From QHCE01 sp038260095 (GTDB taxonomy: Bacteria; Actinomycetota; Actinomycetes; Mycobacteriales; QHCE01), in contig JBBSOC010000001.1 in the NCBI GenBank assembly GCA_038260095.1, forward strand, positions 27,010 to 91,009: a stretch of DNA of 64,000 nucleotides, written 5' to 3'. The notes under the pieces were generated by a model that was not told the origin of the DNA, made no database searches, and saw only the letters and a list, made by a program, of their open reading frames with translations. Shown in pieces: positions 1-8,245 of the stretch (position 1 is the first letter of the stretch; each line of letters begins with the position of its first letter). The position numbers were made by a program, and so were the translations under genes.

Positions 1-73
1 TTTGTTGGGCAGTTACCCATTAGCGTTTGATATAACGTAAAAGTTTGGTTGAAGATTCCTCTCCTGAGCAGTA

Positions 74-607
74 ATGCGACACGTAGTGTTCGTACTAATG
101 TCTACTTCTGGTTCACTTCCGTTACAGCCGTATGAGTTCGTCGATGCCATGGCGCAGCTCCCCGCGGCCATCTCACTGGTGACGCTGCGGGACGAGCTCG
201 ACGACGTGGTTACCACAGCGAGCTCGTTGGTCTCAGTCTCCCTACAACCGGCGCTGATTTCGATCTGCACCGATCAAGCCTCGTACTTCAATGAAGCGCT
301 CGCTCAAAGCCCGGAATGGGCAGTGACAGTGCTTTCAGCAACACAGCGGCACCTGGCTGGCCGTTGCTCAGCACCCGGGCGACCCAGCGCGCGACTACTA
401 CTCGCCGAAGAACCACACCATCGCGGCGCTCACAGTGCGGCACTGATCGTGGAGCAGGGCGTGGTGGCGCTGGAATGCCGAACCATACAGCGCATCCAGG
501 CCGGGGACCACTACCTAGTGATTGCCGAAGTCGCCGCAGTGGACTACATAAATTCTGCCCGAGAGCCGCTCATCCGACTCCGTCGCACCTACCGCGGCGT
601 GATGTAG
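74..607 (+). CDS. Flavin reductase-like domain protein
   Basis: A 177-residue protein that looks like the FMN-binding split-barrel flavin reductase family. It opens with an F-x-x-A-M-A-Q-L-P segment leading into a hydrophobic strand (ISLVTLRD), has the 'SLVSVSLQPALISIC' stretch where the family binds flavin, and ends with the typical GDHYLVIAEV strand. Such proteins reduce flavin with NAD(P)H, often to supply a monooxygenase, but no partner oxygenase lies next to it. The start is unclear: ATG at 74 is used here and ATG at 98 is possible, neither with a strong ribosome binding site. It lies 78 bp upstream of orn on the same strand. Family assignment is fairly secure; the substrate is unknown. 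Confidence 0.72.
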   Translation: MRHVVFVLMSTSGSLPLQPYEFVDAMAQLPAAISLVTLRDELDDVVTTASSLVSVSLQPALISICTDQASYFNEALAQSPEWAVTVLSATQRHLAGRCSAPGRPSARLLLAEEPHHRGAHSAALIVEQGVVALECRTIQRIQAGDHYLVIAEVAAVDYINSAREPLIRLRRTYRGVM

Positions 608-685
608 CGGCCGGACCTTCTAGGAAAACGGCCGTTATCCGGCCAGTTACGGGATGTTTTTCTTTAAAACCCCTAGGGTTGCGGA

Positions 686-1306
686 GTGACCGACAAACCA
701 ACAGATCGCCTGGTGTGGATCGACTGCGAGATGACCGGGCTTAGCCCTGCCAGCGATGCACTGATTGAGGTTGCTGCGATTGTTACTGACGGCGAGTTGA
801 ACGTACTTGGTGACGGGATCGACATTGTGATCCACACCGCTGACAGCGTGCTGAACAGCATGGATACCGTGGTGGCCACCATGCATGCGCACTCCGGCCT
901 TACCGAGGAAGTTCGCGCGTCCACTGTGAGCTTAGCCGTGGCCGAGCAGCAAGTGCTCGCCTACGTGACCAAACACGTACCGCAAGCCGGGGTTGCTCCG
1001 CTCTGCGGTAACTCAATCGGCACCGATCGAGCATTCCTCAAGACATACATGCCCAATCTGGACAACCACCTGCACTACCGCATGGTGGACGTCTCCTCGG
1101 TGAAAGAGTTATGCCGACGCTGGTACCCGCGTGTGTACTTTTCTCAGCCCGAAAAAGGGCTAGCGCACCGCGCGCTTGCTGACATTCTCGAAAGCGTGCG
1201 CGAACTCAGCTATTACCGGCACTCCATCTTCGTGCCTGGTCCTGGTCCAGACATCGAAGAAGCTAAGGCCATAGCCGCGACGCTAACCCAACGGCAACCG
1301 CTATGA
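686..1306 (+). CDS. orn: Oligoribonuclease (3'-5' DEDDh exonuclease)
   Basis: 206 residues, the usual size for Orn, which degrades 2-5-nt RNAs (and pGpG) at the end of mRNA decay. The DEDDh motifs are visible: D13 and E15 in VWIDCEMTG, an Asp in NSIGTDRAFL, and the C-terminal H-x-A-x-x-D in 'HRALADILES'. It starts with GTG at 686, just after a purine-rich GCGGA. The following tRNA-His on the same strand is a common neighbour of orn in actinobacteria. Because this window also encodes two diguanylate cyclases, Orn may clear pGpG made during c-di-GMP turnover (inference). Confidence 0.96.
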   Translation: MTDKPTDRLVWIDCEMTGLSPASDALIEVAAIVTDGELNVLGDGIDIVIHTADSVLNSMDTVVATMHAHSGLTEEVRASTVSLAVAEQQVLAYVTKHVPQAGVAPLCGNSIGTDRAFLKTYMPNLDNHLHYRMVDVSSVKELCRRWYPRVYFSQPEKGLAHRALADILESVRELSYYRHSIFVPGPGPDIEEAKAIAATLTQRQPL

Positions 1307-1358
1307 TGGTTGAGACGCGCATTGATCGTTGATTGATCGGTGTCGATCACGGAACATG

Positions 1359-1434
1359 GTGGCTGTAGCTCAGCTGGTAGAGCACCGGGTTGTGATCCCG
1401 GGTGTCGTGGGTTCAAGCCCCACCAGCCACACCA
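1359..1434 (+). tRNA. tRNA-His (GTG)
   Basis: A full cloverleaf is visible: acceptor GTGGCTG (1359-1365) pairing CAGCCAC (1424-1430), T8-A9, anticodon stem CCGGG/CCCGG with loop TTGTGAT (anticodon GTG), T-stem GTGGG/CCCAC with loop TTCAAGC, and encoded CCA at 1432-1434. A G at 1358 could supply the G-1 that marks tRNA-His. The discriminator (position 73, base 1431) is A, not the usual bacterial C73 that pairs with G-1. Confidence 0.95.
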
Positions 1435-1447
1435 ATATCCGCGGTGC

Positions 1448-2650
1448 TCAGGGCGCGGCAGGACCACTCAGGGCACTGCCGGCCTTAAACTCGTCCCAGT
1501 TGAGGTTCCAGTCTGTCCACCCGTCACCGGGAGTAACCTTGGTCTCGGTGCCGACCACTTCGACGAGATCACCTACGGTACTCAGGTCATAAAACCACTG
1601 GGCATTTTCGGTGGAAAGGTTCACGCAGCCATGAGAAACATTGCGTTTGCCTTGATCGGCGATCGACCATGGCGCGGCATGCACAAACTCACCGCCCCAC
1701 GTAAAGCGAACATCCCAATACACCTTGAGCTTGTATCCACCGTCGGCGTGTGAGAGACCAAAAGTCTCCGAGTCGAAGATTTTATCCGCAAACTTTTCCA
1801 ACACCACGTGGGTACCCGACGAGGTAGGCGCCTCGGGTTTGCCGAGGCTTACCGGCAGCTGTCTAATCAGCTCACCATCTTTGTATACGCTGGCTGTATG
1901 CGAGGCGTTATCCACTTTGGTAATGACCTTCGAGCCAATGGTGAAGCTCGCCAAACGATCGCTGTACCCGAAACGATTATGGGCTAGCTCCAAACCGCCG
2001 GTCCCCAGCCGGACCGACACCTTCGTCCCGGACTTCCAGTACTCCTTCGGTCGGTAGTGCACTTCGTTGCCGGAATACCAGTGCCACGCTCCTTCGGTAG
2101 CCGGTTGCGCTGTGACGAAGAATCGCCGCTCAACGGCGGCGCGGCGCGATGGTGGGACACTCACACCAAACTTCACCACTACGGGCATTCCTACGCCTAC
2201 AGTCTGGCCATCTGGCATATACAACTCGCTGCTCTCCGTACGGCCACGGCCTCCTGTGGTGAAATTCAAGGTGCGCGTCTTGGATATCCGACCTTGTTCA
2301 GCACTTACCTCCAGCCGATATTTAGTTCGGTACGACAGCTGAGTACTCGGAATCCACGTGTGGTCGTCTCGCGCGAAGCTGCCCGAAATGCGCGTGCCGT
2401 CAGAAGCGACAAGGTCAGCCGAAGTGACAGTGCCGCTCGTGGTTATAGGGAACTCAGTGGCGACCGAGACACCCGTGGCGCCCGCCGCCGGGCCAGCGAT
2501 CGAAAGGCGAAGGGGAGCTAACGCCGTTGAGCTCTTGCCATCGGAACCAGGGGTGTAAAAGCTACCCGAGCTGGTGCAAGCGGTGGTGAGCAACAGCCCC
2601 AGGAGGGCGAAGACCAGTAGAAATCTGCGACTGTTTCGCCGTCGGCGCAT
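1448..2650 (-). CDS. Lipoprotein L,D-transpeptidase (Ig-like + YkuD)
   Basis: A 400-residue exported lipoprotein. The N-terminus has an arginine-rich stretch, a hydrophobic segment and an LTTAC lipobox, so the mature protein would be lipid-anchored at Cys25. Two Ig-like beta domains follow (roughly residues 45-250), then a YkuD catalytic domain with the signature SHGCVNLS; the nucleophile Cys is near residue 342. Enzymes of this architecture (mycobacterial LdtMt2/LppS type) make 3-3 cross-links between diaminopimelate residues of peptidoglycan and are the targets of carbapenems. It is convergent with tRNA-His, with its stop 13 bp after the tRNA CCA. Family call is strong; which Ldt paralogue it matches is not decided. 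Confidence 0.94.
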   Translation of the reverse strand: MRRRRNSRRFLLVFALLGLLLTTACTSSGSFYTPGSDGKSSTALAPLRLSIAGPAAGATGVSVATEFPITTSGTVTSADLVASDGTRISGSFARDDHTWIPSTQLSYRTKYRLEVSAEQGRISKTRTLNFTTGGRGRTESSELYMPDGQTVGVGMPVVVKFGVSVPPSRRAAVERRFFVTAQPATEGAWHWYSGNEVHYRPKEYWKSGTKVSVRLGTGGLELAHNRFGYSDRLASFTIGSKVITKVDNASHTASVYKDGELIRQLPVSLGKPEAPTSSGTHVVLEKFADKIFDSETFGLSHADGGYKLKVYWDVRFTWGGEFVHAAPWSIADQGKRNVSHGCVNLSTENAQWFYDLSTVGDLVEVVGTETKVTPGDGWTDWNLNWDEFKAGSALSGPAAP

Positions 2651-2885
2651 TACTTACCCCTGCTACATCTAATGCTGAATACGTTTGTCTGGGAGTGTCG
2701 GCGCTGACCACGTGTATCGAGGGACGTGACGTGTCTACACCGGTGTTGGTATCAGCGTATCCCGCCACGGCCAAGTATCGTGACATTGCTGAAACTTTTG
2801 TATGTGACTCATCCCCTAGGCGCCGCGTGGCCCACCACATGGAGGCTGCTAGATTGGGACCCGCACGATCGGGCATGCTCGATCG

Positions 2886-2961
2886 GCGCCGCTAGCTCAA
2901 TTGGTAGAGCAGCTGGCTCTTAACCAGCGGGTTCGGGGTTCGAGTCCCTGGCGGCGCACCA
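2886..2961 (+). tRNA. tRNA-Lys (CTT)
   Basis: Acceptor GCGCCGC (2886-2892) pairs with GCGGCGC (2951-2957); T8-A9 follow. The anticodon stem carries loop CTCTTAA (anticodon CTT), the T-loop is TTCGAGT, and ACCA is encoded at 2958-2961. An NYN-domain gene and a long gene-poor stretch follow it, so its 3' end is a reasonable place to look for an attachment site, but I see no second copy of it in the window. Confidence 0.95.
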
Positions 2962-3320
2962 CGTTCGATGCCACTAACAGAGCAAACATCGTTACCGATT
3001 TAGGATACCCCCGCTGGTTCAGCCGGAGTGCTCACCGAATGCTCACGGAGGGTTTGGGGACTAGCGGATTAGCACGCTCAGAACCCAACCTATCTACCCC
3101 TTCAAGATCACAGCGAGGTCAACTCCTGCGGCCATACTCAGCGCAGCCGCCCCGTAGCGAAGACCGTACACATTGTTGAGCCTTTAGAAGTAAGCCCGAC
3201 TCGGTACTCCGATGGCGCTCGGTAGGGTTTAGCGCTTTCTAAGTGCCCCACCTTGTCTTTGCTTCCTTCGATGGGGTACGTTTAGGTTAATCCCCCCAGG
3301 GGCTTCGGCTGCTGGGTGCA
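2962..3320. other. Intergenic, no gene recognised
   Basis: About 360 bp after tRNA-Lys. No ORF with a recognisable product. A few short inverted repeats occur (for example GCTGGTTCAGC near 3013), and the stretch ends in the strong terminator at 3321-3347. An unannotated small RNA ending at that terminator is possible but nothing here identifies one. Confidence 0.4.
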
Positions 3321-3347
3321 AGGCCCACTTTGGTGGGCCTTTGCTTT
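3321..3347 (+). terminator. Rho-independent terminator
   Basis: Perfect 8-bp stem AGGCCCAC/GTGGGCCT with a TTTG loop, followed by TTGCTTT on the plus strand. It would end transcripts running rightward from tRNA-Lys or from an unrecognised small RNA upstream, and it protects the convergent NYN gene from read-through. Confidence 0.75.
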
Positions 3348-3350
3348 ATG

Positions 3351-3977
3351 TCACCAGTTCTTAGGCTTGTGGATCGTGAAACCCTGAATGTCGGTAAGTT
3401 TTAAGGGAAACTGGCATTGCCTAAGCGCTGAAGCTCGAATCTGCTTGAAGAACGTGGCCTCCATCGAGCGGCTGCGTTTATATGCTGGGTGAGGGTTCAA
3501 AATTCCCGTTGTCAAACCGAGCTCTTCCCGAACTACTCGCAGCGGCTCTCGTAGGTCTGAATCGTTGCTGATAACAACCGCAGCAGAGCAGTCACCTTTG
3601 CAGGCGTCCAGCGTGAGATAGGTCGCCAGGTTTACATCTGACCCCTTCTCCTCAGTCTTAATTACTTCCACCGTCTTAGTGCCGTTGGGTTCTGGATGGG
3701 CTAATGCCATGCGTACCGAACGCACACGGAACTCGCCAAGGTGAACGGAAAGGTTCGGCAGAGTCGCTAACGCCCGCAGGTAGGCATCTTGCCGAACATG
3801 CTGCTGGGCATCGTCTGGTCGCGGCGAGACCTTAGCGGTGAAATACCTGATTCGGTGGATTTGATGCTTGGGGAGGAGTTTGCGACAGAGCGCCCCAAGG
3901 TTGAGCCACTTATAGGGAGTACCTTTAAGGCACCCGTAGTACGTATTGAACCCGTCAATATAGACGTTCGTGATCAT
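3351..3977 (-). CDS. NYN/PIN-like domain protein (LabA/DUF88 group)
   Basis: 208 residues from the chosen ATG at 3977; an in-frame ATG at 4001 exists, but an AAAGG site sits 8 bp before 3977. The N-terminus MITNVYIDGFN has the first acidic residue of NYN domains, EKGSDVNLAT the second and VISNDSDLREP the third: the metal-binding acidic set of PIN-like nucleases. NYN proteins are predicted or proven RNases, and many sit in accessory regions. It is alone between tRNA-Lys and a 0.7-kb gene-free stretch, which suggests acquisition, but no integrase or partner is present. Fold assignment is good; target RNA unknown. Confidence 0.8.
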   Translation of the reverse strand: MITNVYIDGFNTYYGCLKGTPYKWLNLGALCRKLLPKHQIHRIRYFTAKVSPRPDDAQQHVRQDAYLRALATLPNLSVHLGEFRVRSVRMALAHPEPNGTKTVEVIKTEEKGSDVNLATYLTLDACKGDCSAAVVISNDSDLREPLRVVREELGLTTGILNPHPAYKRSRSMEATFFKQIRASALRQCQFPLKLTDIQGFTIHKPKNW

Positions 3978-4001
3978 GAGTGAGCCTTTATATAGCTGCA
4001 A

Positions 4002-4680
4002 GGGTTACCGCTGGTCTAGCTCTTGGCAGTTCTAGATGATCTTTAATCTTTTGTATAGGAGTTAAAAAATCTCTAATGGTGGCCTAGCCGTGTTGCAATC
4101 CGACTAGGCCGTGATACAAGGGACATACACTCCCTACGCATCGTGGTTATCGTGCCACGCCGCGCAGCTGTGTCTTCCTTGCCTTAGTCGAGGAGGCAAC
4201 TAATCCTGCGCAATATCTCAGTGAACACCCAGGCTATGACGTTTCTGGCTGTCAGTGTGTCGGATGTCAAGACCGACCGCGAGTCTAGGGCGCAGCTCCA
4301 CAGGTTGATGTGGTTGCTACGCAGGCCTCAGGTGATCGCCCAGAGGTTTTGAGGATCACCACGCCGTCAAGCCTGTGGGTGGGGAGCCCGGTGCCGCGGT
4401 AACGCTGGGCGGGCTAACCGTGTCGTCGTGGGAAGTCGACCGACGAAGCGGCCTTAGTTGGAAACCAGCGTCCAAGTCACTGTCCTAGTCCATAAAAGCC
4501 CGTTACCCAACAGCACCGCAGCCTTAAAATCGGTCAGTAATAACTCCAATCATGGCCAAGGCGATCCTGTCCCAGCCGGCAAGAAATAGCCGGCATAGTC
4601 TGGAAGCTGACCGCGCACTGTCAGCAGGAAAACGTCAATTTTCTATTTGATCGTCAGTGTCCTTGGCAGGCAACGGGGTA
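4002..4680. other. Gene-free stretch, no recognisable content
   Basis: About 680 bp between the NYN gene and plsC. Only very short ORFs occur, such as 4236-4352 (+, 38 codons, no recognised family). There is no tRNA and no clear mobile-element end. A half-copy of the palindrome found near 4682-4740 (GGAAAACGTC) is present at about 4626. It may be decayed DNA from the same event that brought the NYN gene. Confidence 0.4.
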
Positions 4681-4681
4681 G

Positions 4682-4740
4682 TTTTCAGGGAAAACGTCTG
4701 CTAGACGGCAATTTTCACCACGTTTTCAGGGAAAATGTCG
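4682..4740. repeat. Two copies of a short palindrome, GTTTTC-AGG-GAAAAC
   Basis: Two palindromic units lie about 30 bp apart: AGTTTTCAGGGAAAACGTC near 4681 and ACGTTTTCAGGGAAAATGTC near 4719. The second contains the stop codon of plsC. A third copy (in reverse, ACGTTTCCCTGAAAATGTC) lies at about 46670-46690 and a half-copy near 4626. They may be operators or a small dispersed repeat. Confidence 0.55.
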
Positions 4741-5616
4741 TGATGACGCCGCGCAGCCGGCTAACGCAGCCACGCCTGCTGCTCGCACCGCCAATGCTCG
4801 GCGCGTGACACCAGCGGGTTTCGCAGGCAGCAGCTCTTCCCCCAGCTCAGCGGCAACACCACGCAGCTTCAGTAGCCGCCATAGCGACGACCATGCGGTT
4901 TCCCCACGCAGTAGGGCCGCGTGGCTGGTGGGCTGATCAGCGGCGAAGTAGCTTAACCGCACCACCAGCACCTCGGCTTTGGCGTCTACCGCAGCTTGGA
5001 ACACCGCGCTTCGCCACGGCAAAGCATGGCGGCCGCATGTCGTTGCCCCCTCGGGGAATGCGCCAAACGTCTCACCTGCTCGCAGCGCCGATGTGACCTC
5101 GGCGACCGTCGCCGGAAGCGCCAGTAGGCGATCTCGATCAATAAATACGGTGCCCACCTGCCGAGCGAGCCAGCCCAATACCGGCCACGTCACCAACTCG
5201 CTCATCGCGAGCATGCGCATAGGACCGCATACGGCTTGCAGCACCAGAATATCTAGCCACGACATATGTCTGGAGACGACTAAAACTCCTGGTAGTCGAG
5301 CCGAGGGACGAGGTATTGGGTGCCCCGGCAAGGGCAGCGAGCGCACCGAAACCCCCATGACGAATAGGCCAGAACGCGACCCAGCCCACACCGCACATCG
5401 GCTGAGTCGACCGCACTTGGGCGCGAGCGCGACCAGCCCCATAGTCAACGCAAAGCATACGGATAGAGCCAAGAATCGAAGTACACGCAGCAACCACCAC
5501 ACCGCCAACGGCGAGTCACGGTTCAGGCACGTCACGTCGCAACCGGTAGGACGCCACGGCACGCGTACATCTGGGTCGGGAAGTGCGGCATTGGCGAGTT
5601 TCCGGTACCAACCCAT
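4726..5616 (-). CDS. plsC: 1-acyl-sn-glycerol-3-phosphate acyltransferase-like
   Basis: 296 residues of the PlsC/LPLAT superfamily, which acylates lysophosphatidic acid in phospholipid synthesis at the membrane. The catalytic H-x4-D box is RHMSWLD, preceded by a hydrophobic segment (about residues 42-68) that would anchor it. The second motif is FPEGATT, a variant of the FPEGTRS box. The C-terminal end runs into the palindromic repeat that supplies its stop codon, so its last few residues may have been altered by repeat insertion. It is on the same strand as glmM but 101 bp downstream. Acyl-acceptor specificity is not readable from sequence. Confidence 0.85.
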   Translation of the reverse strand: MGWYRKLANAALPDPDVRVPWRPTGCDVTCLNRDSPLAVWWLLRVLRFLALSVCFALTMGLVALAPKCGRLSRCAVWAGSRSGLFVMGVSVRSLPLPGHPIPRPSARLPGVLVVSRHMSWLDILVLQAVCGPMRMLAMSELVTWPVLGWLARQVGTVFIDRDRLLALPATVAEVTSALRAGETFGAFPEGATTCGRHALPWRSAVFQAAVDAKAEVLVVRLSYFAADQPTSHAALLRGETAWSSLWRLLKLRGVAAELGEELLPAKPAGVTRRALAVRAAGVAALAGCAASSRHFP

Positions 5617-5717
5617 CCCATCCCATTCACGTCGGCGCTACTACCGTGATTGCAGCGCGTCCAGCTCGACGGCGAACCAGGGATCAGCGTTGAAATCTCC
5701 AGTGCACGATATGTGCA

Positions 5718-7052
5718 CTAATGCCGCGCGACCACGCAGCTGAGCCGCTCGGCTATCTGCGCAGCATGCTCGTAGCTGCCAGCCTCCACCATGACCCGAA
5801 CGAGCTGCTCAGTACCCGAAGGCCGCAACAACACCCGACCGGTATGGTCCAACTCAGCTTCAGCTTGCGCAACAGCGGCCACCACAGCCGGAGACGCCGC
5901 TACCGCGCTACGGTCATGCACCTCCACGTTACGCAGCACTTGCGGTAGTCGAGTCACGATCGCTGCCAGCTCCGCAAGTGACTGCCCGGTGGCGGCCATC
6001 CGCGCCAATATCGACAAGCCAGTCAGTAGCCCATCACCAGTCGTGGAGAACTCCGGCATCACCATGTGACCAGACTGCTCGCCACCCAGTGACAAGCCAC
6101 GTTCACGCAGCGCTTCCAGCACGTAGCGGTCACCAACGGCCGTGGTAAGCACCTTGAGGCCGCGCTCACGCATCGCCACATGAAGCCCAAGGTTGCTCAT
6201 CACCGTGGCAACTATCGTGTGATCACGCAGCTGTCCAGACTCTGCCAAGCCAACGGCAAGTATCGCCAAAATCTGATCACCATCGACGATGGAACCATCA
6301 GCGCTCACCGCAAGGCATCTGTCAGCATCGCCATCAAGCGCCAGGCCAATGTGAGCGGCGTGCTTGCGAACCGCTTCACGCAGCGGATCAAGGTGCGTCG
6401 ATCCCACACCGTCGTTGATGTTCAGGCCGTCAGGCGAGTCTCCGATCGTGATGACATCCGCACCCGCACGTCGAAGCAGTGCTGGTCCGAGTTCAGCCGC
6501 CGCTCCGTGTGCAGCGTCCAACACCACGCGCAGGCCGTGCAGCGGCTGTGGCACACACGCCAGCAGATGATGCACATAGCGCTCACCGGCATTAGTCAGT
6601 TGGGCGATTCGGCCGACTTCGCCACCGATCGGCCGCTGCCAGTCAGGGTCGGCCATGGCGGCTTCGATCGCATCTTCGGTCGAATCGGGCAGTTTGTGGC
6701 CGCCTCGAGCAAATAGCTTGATGCCGTTGTCCGGCATGGGATTGTGGCTGGCCGAGAGCATTACCCCGAGATCAGCACCGCCGTCGGAGACCAAAAATGC
6801 AACCGCTGGGGTAGGAATAACGCCTAGCCGCCAGACATAAGCGCCCGCGCTGGCTAGGCCCGCGCATACCGCGGCTTCCAGCATTTCGCTGCTTGCCCGC
6901 GGATCACGGCCCACCAGCGCAACGGGTGCCTTATTTGGCTCACGGGCCGCCAAAACCCGGGCAGCCGCGCTGCTGAGGTCCAGCGCAAGCTCCGGCGTAA
7001 GCTCACGATTTGCGAGCCCACGTACCCCGTCAGTGCCAAACAGTCGACTCAA
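5718..7052 (-). CDS. glmM: Phosphoglucosamine mutase
   Basis: 444 residues, standard for GlmM, which converts glucosamine-6-phosphate to glucosamine-1-phosphate for UDP-GlcNAc and peptidoglycan. The N-terminus reads LFGTDGVRGL; the phosphoserine loop is MLSASHNPMPDNG; the Mg-binding loop is ALDGDADR; and the C-terminal phosphate-binding loop is RPSGTEQLVRVM. It starts with TTG, whose bases overlap the TGA stop of rpsI (TTGA), so it is probably translationally coupled to it. rplM-rpsI-glmM is the normal actinobacterial order. Confidence 0.96.
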   Translation of the reverse strand: MSRLFGTDGVRGLANRELTPELALDLSSAAARVLAAREPNKAPVALVGRDPRASSEMLEAAVCAGLASAGAYVWRLGVIPTPAVAFLVSDGGADLGVMLSASHNPMPDNGIKLFARGGHKLPDSTEDAIEAAMADPDWQRPIGGEVGRIAQLTNAGERYVHHLLACVPQPLHGLRVVLDAAHGAAAELGPALLRRAGADVITIGDSPDGLNINDGVGSTHLDPLREAVRKHAAHIGLALDGDADRCLAVSADGSIVDGDQILAILAVGLAESGQLRDHTIVATVMSNLGLHVAMRERGLKVLTTAVGDRYVLEALRERGLSLGGEQSGHMVMPEFSTTGDGLLTGLSILARMAATGQSLAELAAIVTRLPQVLRNVEVHDRSAVAASPAVVAAVAQAEAELDHTGRVLLRPSGTEQLVRVMVEAGSYEHAAQIAERLSCVVARH

Positions 7053-7570
7053 CGCTTGCTATACTGCGGAGCCTTACGCGCCTTCTTCAGACCAGCCTTC
7101 TTGCGCTCCTTGGCACGCGCGTCACGAGTAAGCAGGCCAGCTTTTTTCAACAGTCCACGCCATTCGACGTTCACCTTGATGAGCGCTCGGGCGATAGCAA
7201 GAACCATCGCGCCGGCCTGACCGCTGGTTCCGCCGCCAGACATGGTGGCGCGCACATCAAAAGACTTCAGGGTGTCAGTGAGCTGAAAAGGCCGCAAAAT
7301 CAGCTGCTGTTGCACCTTGTCAAACGTGGTTTCGAAGACGCGCTTACTCTTTTTGTCCAGCTTGAACTCACCCGTGCCAGGGGTCAGTCTGATTCGAACA
7401 ATGGCTTTCTTGCGGCGACCTACTGTTTGCACGGGCTCTGTGCCCACAAAACTACGCGGGGCTGGAGCGGGCATGCTAGTAGCGCTAGTCGTGCTGCTAG
7501 CGATGGTACTAGCGGCATTTGTGGTGCTACTAGTAGTGACATTGGTCGTGGGGTCAGTAGTAACGGTCAC
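7049..7570 (-). CDS. rpsI: 30S ribosomal protein S9 with long N-terminal tail
   Basis: The C-terminal 125 residues are ordinary uS9: GRRKKAIVRIRL, GQAGAMVLAIARAL and a basic end finishing YSKR, whose terminal Arg reaches the P-site tRNA. The first ~48 residues are low-complexity Thr/Ser/Ala. The GTG start overlaps the TGA of rplM (GTGA), which supports the long form. The DNA for the tail is full of CTAGT-like repeats, suggesting growth by short-repeat slippage. S9 tails occur in other actinobacteria, so the tail may simply be unstructured. Confidence 0.95.
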   Translation of the reverse strand: MTVTTDPTTNVTTSSTTNAASTIASSTTSATSMPAPAPRSFVGTEPVQTVGRRKKAIVRIRLTPGTGEFKLDKKSKRVFETTFDKVQQQLILRPFQLTDTLKSFDVRATMSGGGTSGQAGAMVLAIARALIKVNVEWRGLLKKAGLLTRDARAKERKKAGLKKARKAPQYSKR

Positions 7571-8034
7571 GCTGCGGCCTTCTCTTGGTCAATCTGTGGC
7601 ATCTGGATGATCTCAAACGATGTCGGCTGCTGAGCCGTATGCGGATGCGACGAGCCGGCATACACTTTGAGCTTGGAGAATATGGCCCGACCCAAGCGGT
7701 TTTTAGGAAGCATTCCCTTGATGGCGTTTTCTACTACACGCTCTGGACGGGTATCCAGAAGCACCCCAATTGGGGTGCTCTTGATACCGCCAGGATAGCC
7801 CGAGTGGCGGTACACCATCTTGTCGCGACGCTTGTTTCCGGTGAGCGCGACCTTTCCCGCATTGATGATTACGACATAATCACCGGTGTCCATGTGCGGG
7901 GTGAATATGGCTTTGTGCTTGCCGCGAAGCAACTTGGCTGCCGCGCTGGCTAGCTGGCCTAATATCACATCGGTAGCGTCGATCACATGCCACTGATGCT
8001 CGATATCACCCGGTTTGGGAGTGTAGGTACGCAC
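7567..8034 (-). CDS. rplM: 50S ribosomal protein L13
   Basis: 155 residues from the GTG at 8034, which has an AAGG site 8 bp upstream; an upstream in-frame start at 8103 would add 23 unconserved residues. Recognised by HVIDATDVILGQLA near the N-terminus, GDYVVIINAGKVALTGNK and the GMLPKNRLGR segment. It overlaps rpsI by four bases. The 211-bp gap between truA and this gene may hold its leader, but I see no distinctive structure in it. Confidence 0.96.
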   Translation of the reverse strand: MRTYTPKPGDIEHQWHVIDATDVILGQLASAAAKLLRGKHKAIFTPHMDTGDYVVIINAGKVALTGNKRRDKMVYRHSGYPGGIKSTPIGVLLDTRPERVVENAIKGMLPKNRLGRAIFSKLKVYAGSSHPHTAQQPTSFEIIQMPQIDQEKAAA

Positions 8035-8245
8035 AGGGTTTACCTTGTCTTTCTCAGTCTTCGCTAATCCGTGACGAGCGTACTCGCCAACTCCGCGCGG
8101 CACACTCGTGCCGTCAACTTCTGCCGCGACCAGAACCTGGTTAAGAGTCCCAGCTCACGCATCCAGCGCGAGGTCATTACTGCCATTCAGAATACCTGGC
8201 CCAGTCAGACACACTTAAAGCGGGCGCCTACCACCTTTCACCCTC

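Noticed and set aside
2962..3320. Possible tmRNA or other structural RNA before the terminator
   Set aside because: No tmRNA tRNA-like ends, no RNase P or SRP RNA signature could be seen.
4236..4352. 38-codon ORF in the gene-free stretch
   Set aside because: Short, no ribosome binding site that stands out, no family recognised.
4979..5743. 254-codon plus-strand ORF opposite plsC
   Set aside because: Shadow frame; Arg/Ser/Thr-rich with no recognisable motif, while plsC has its catalytic boxes.
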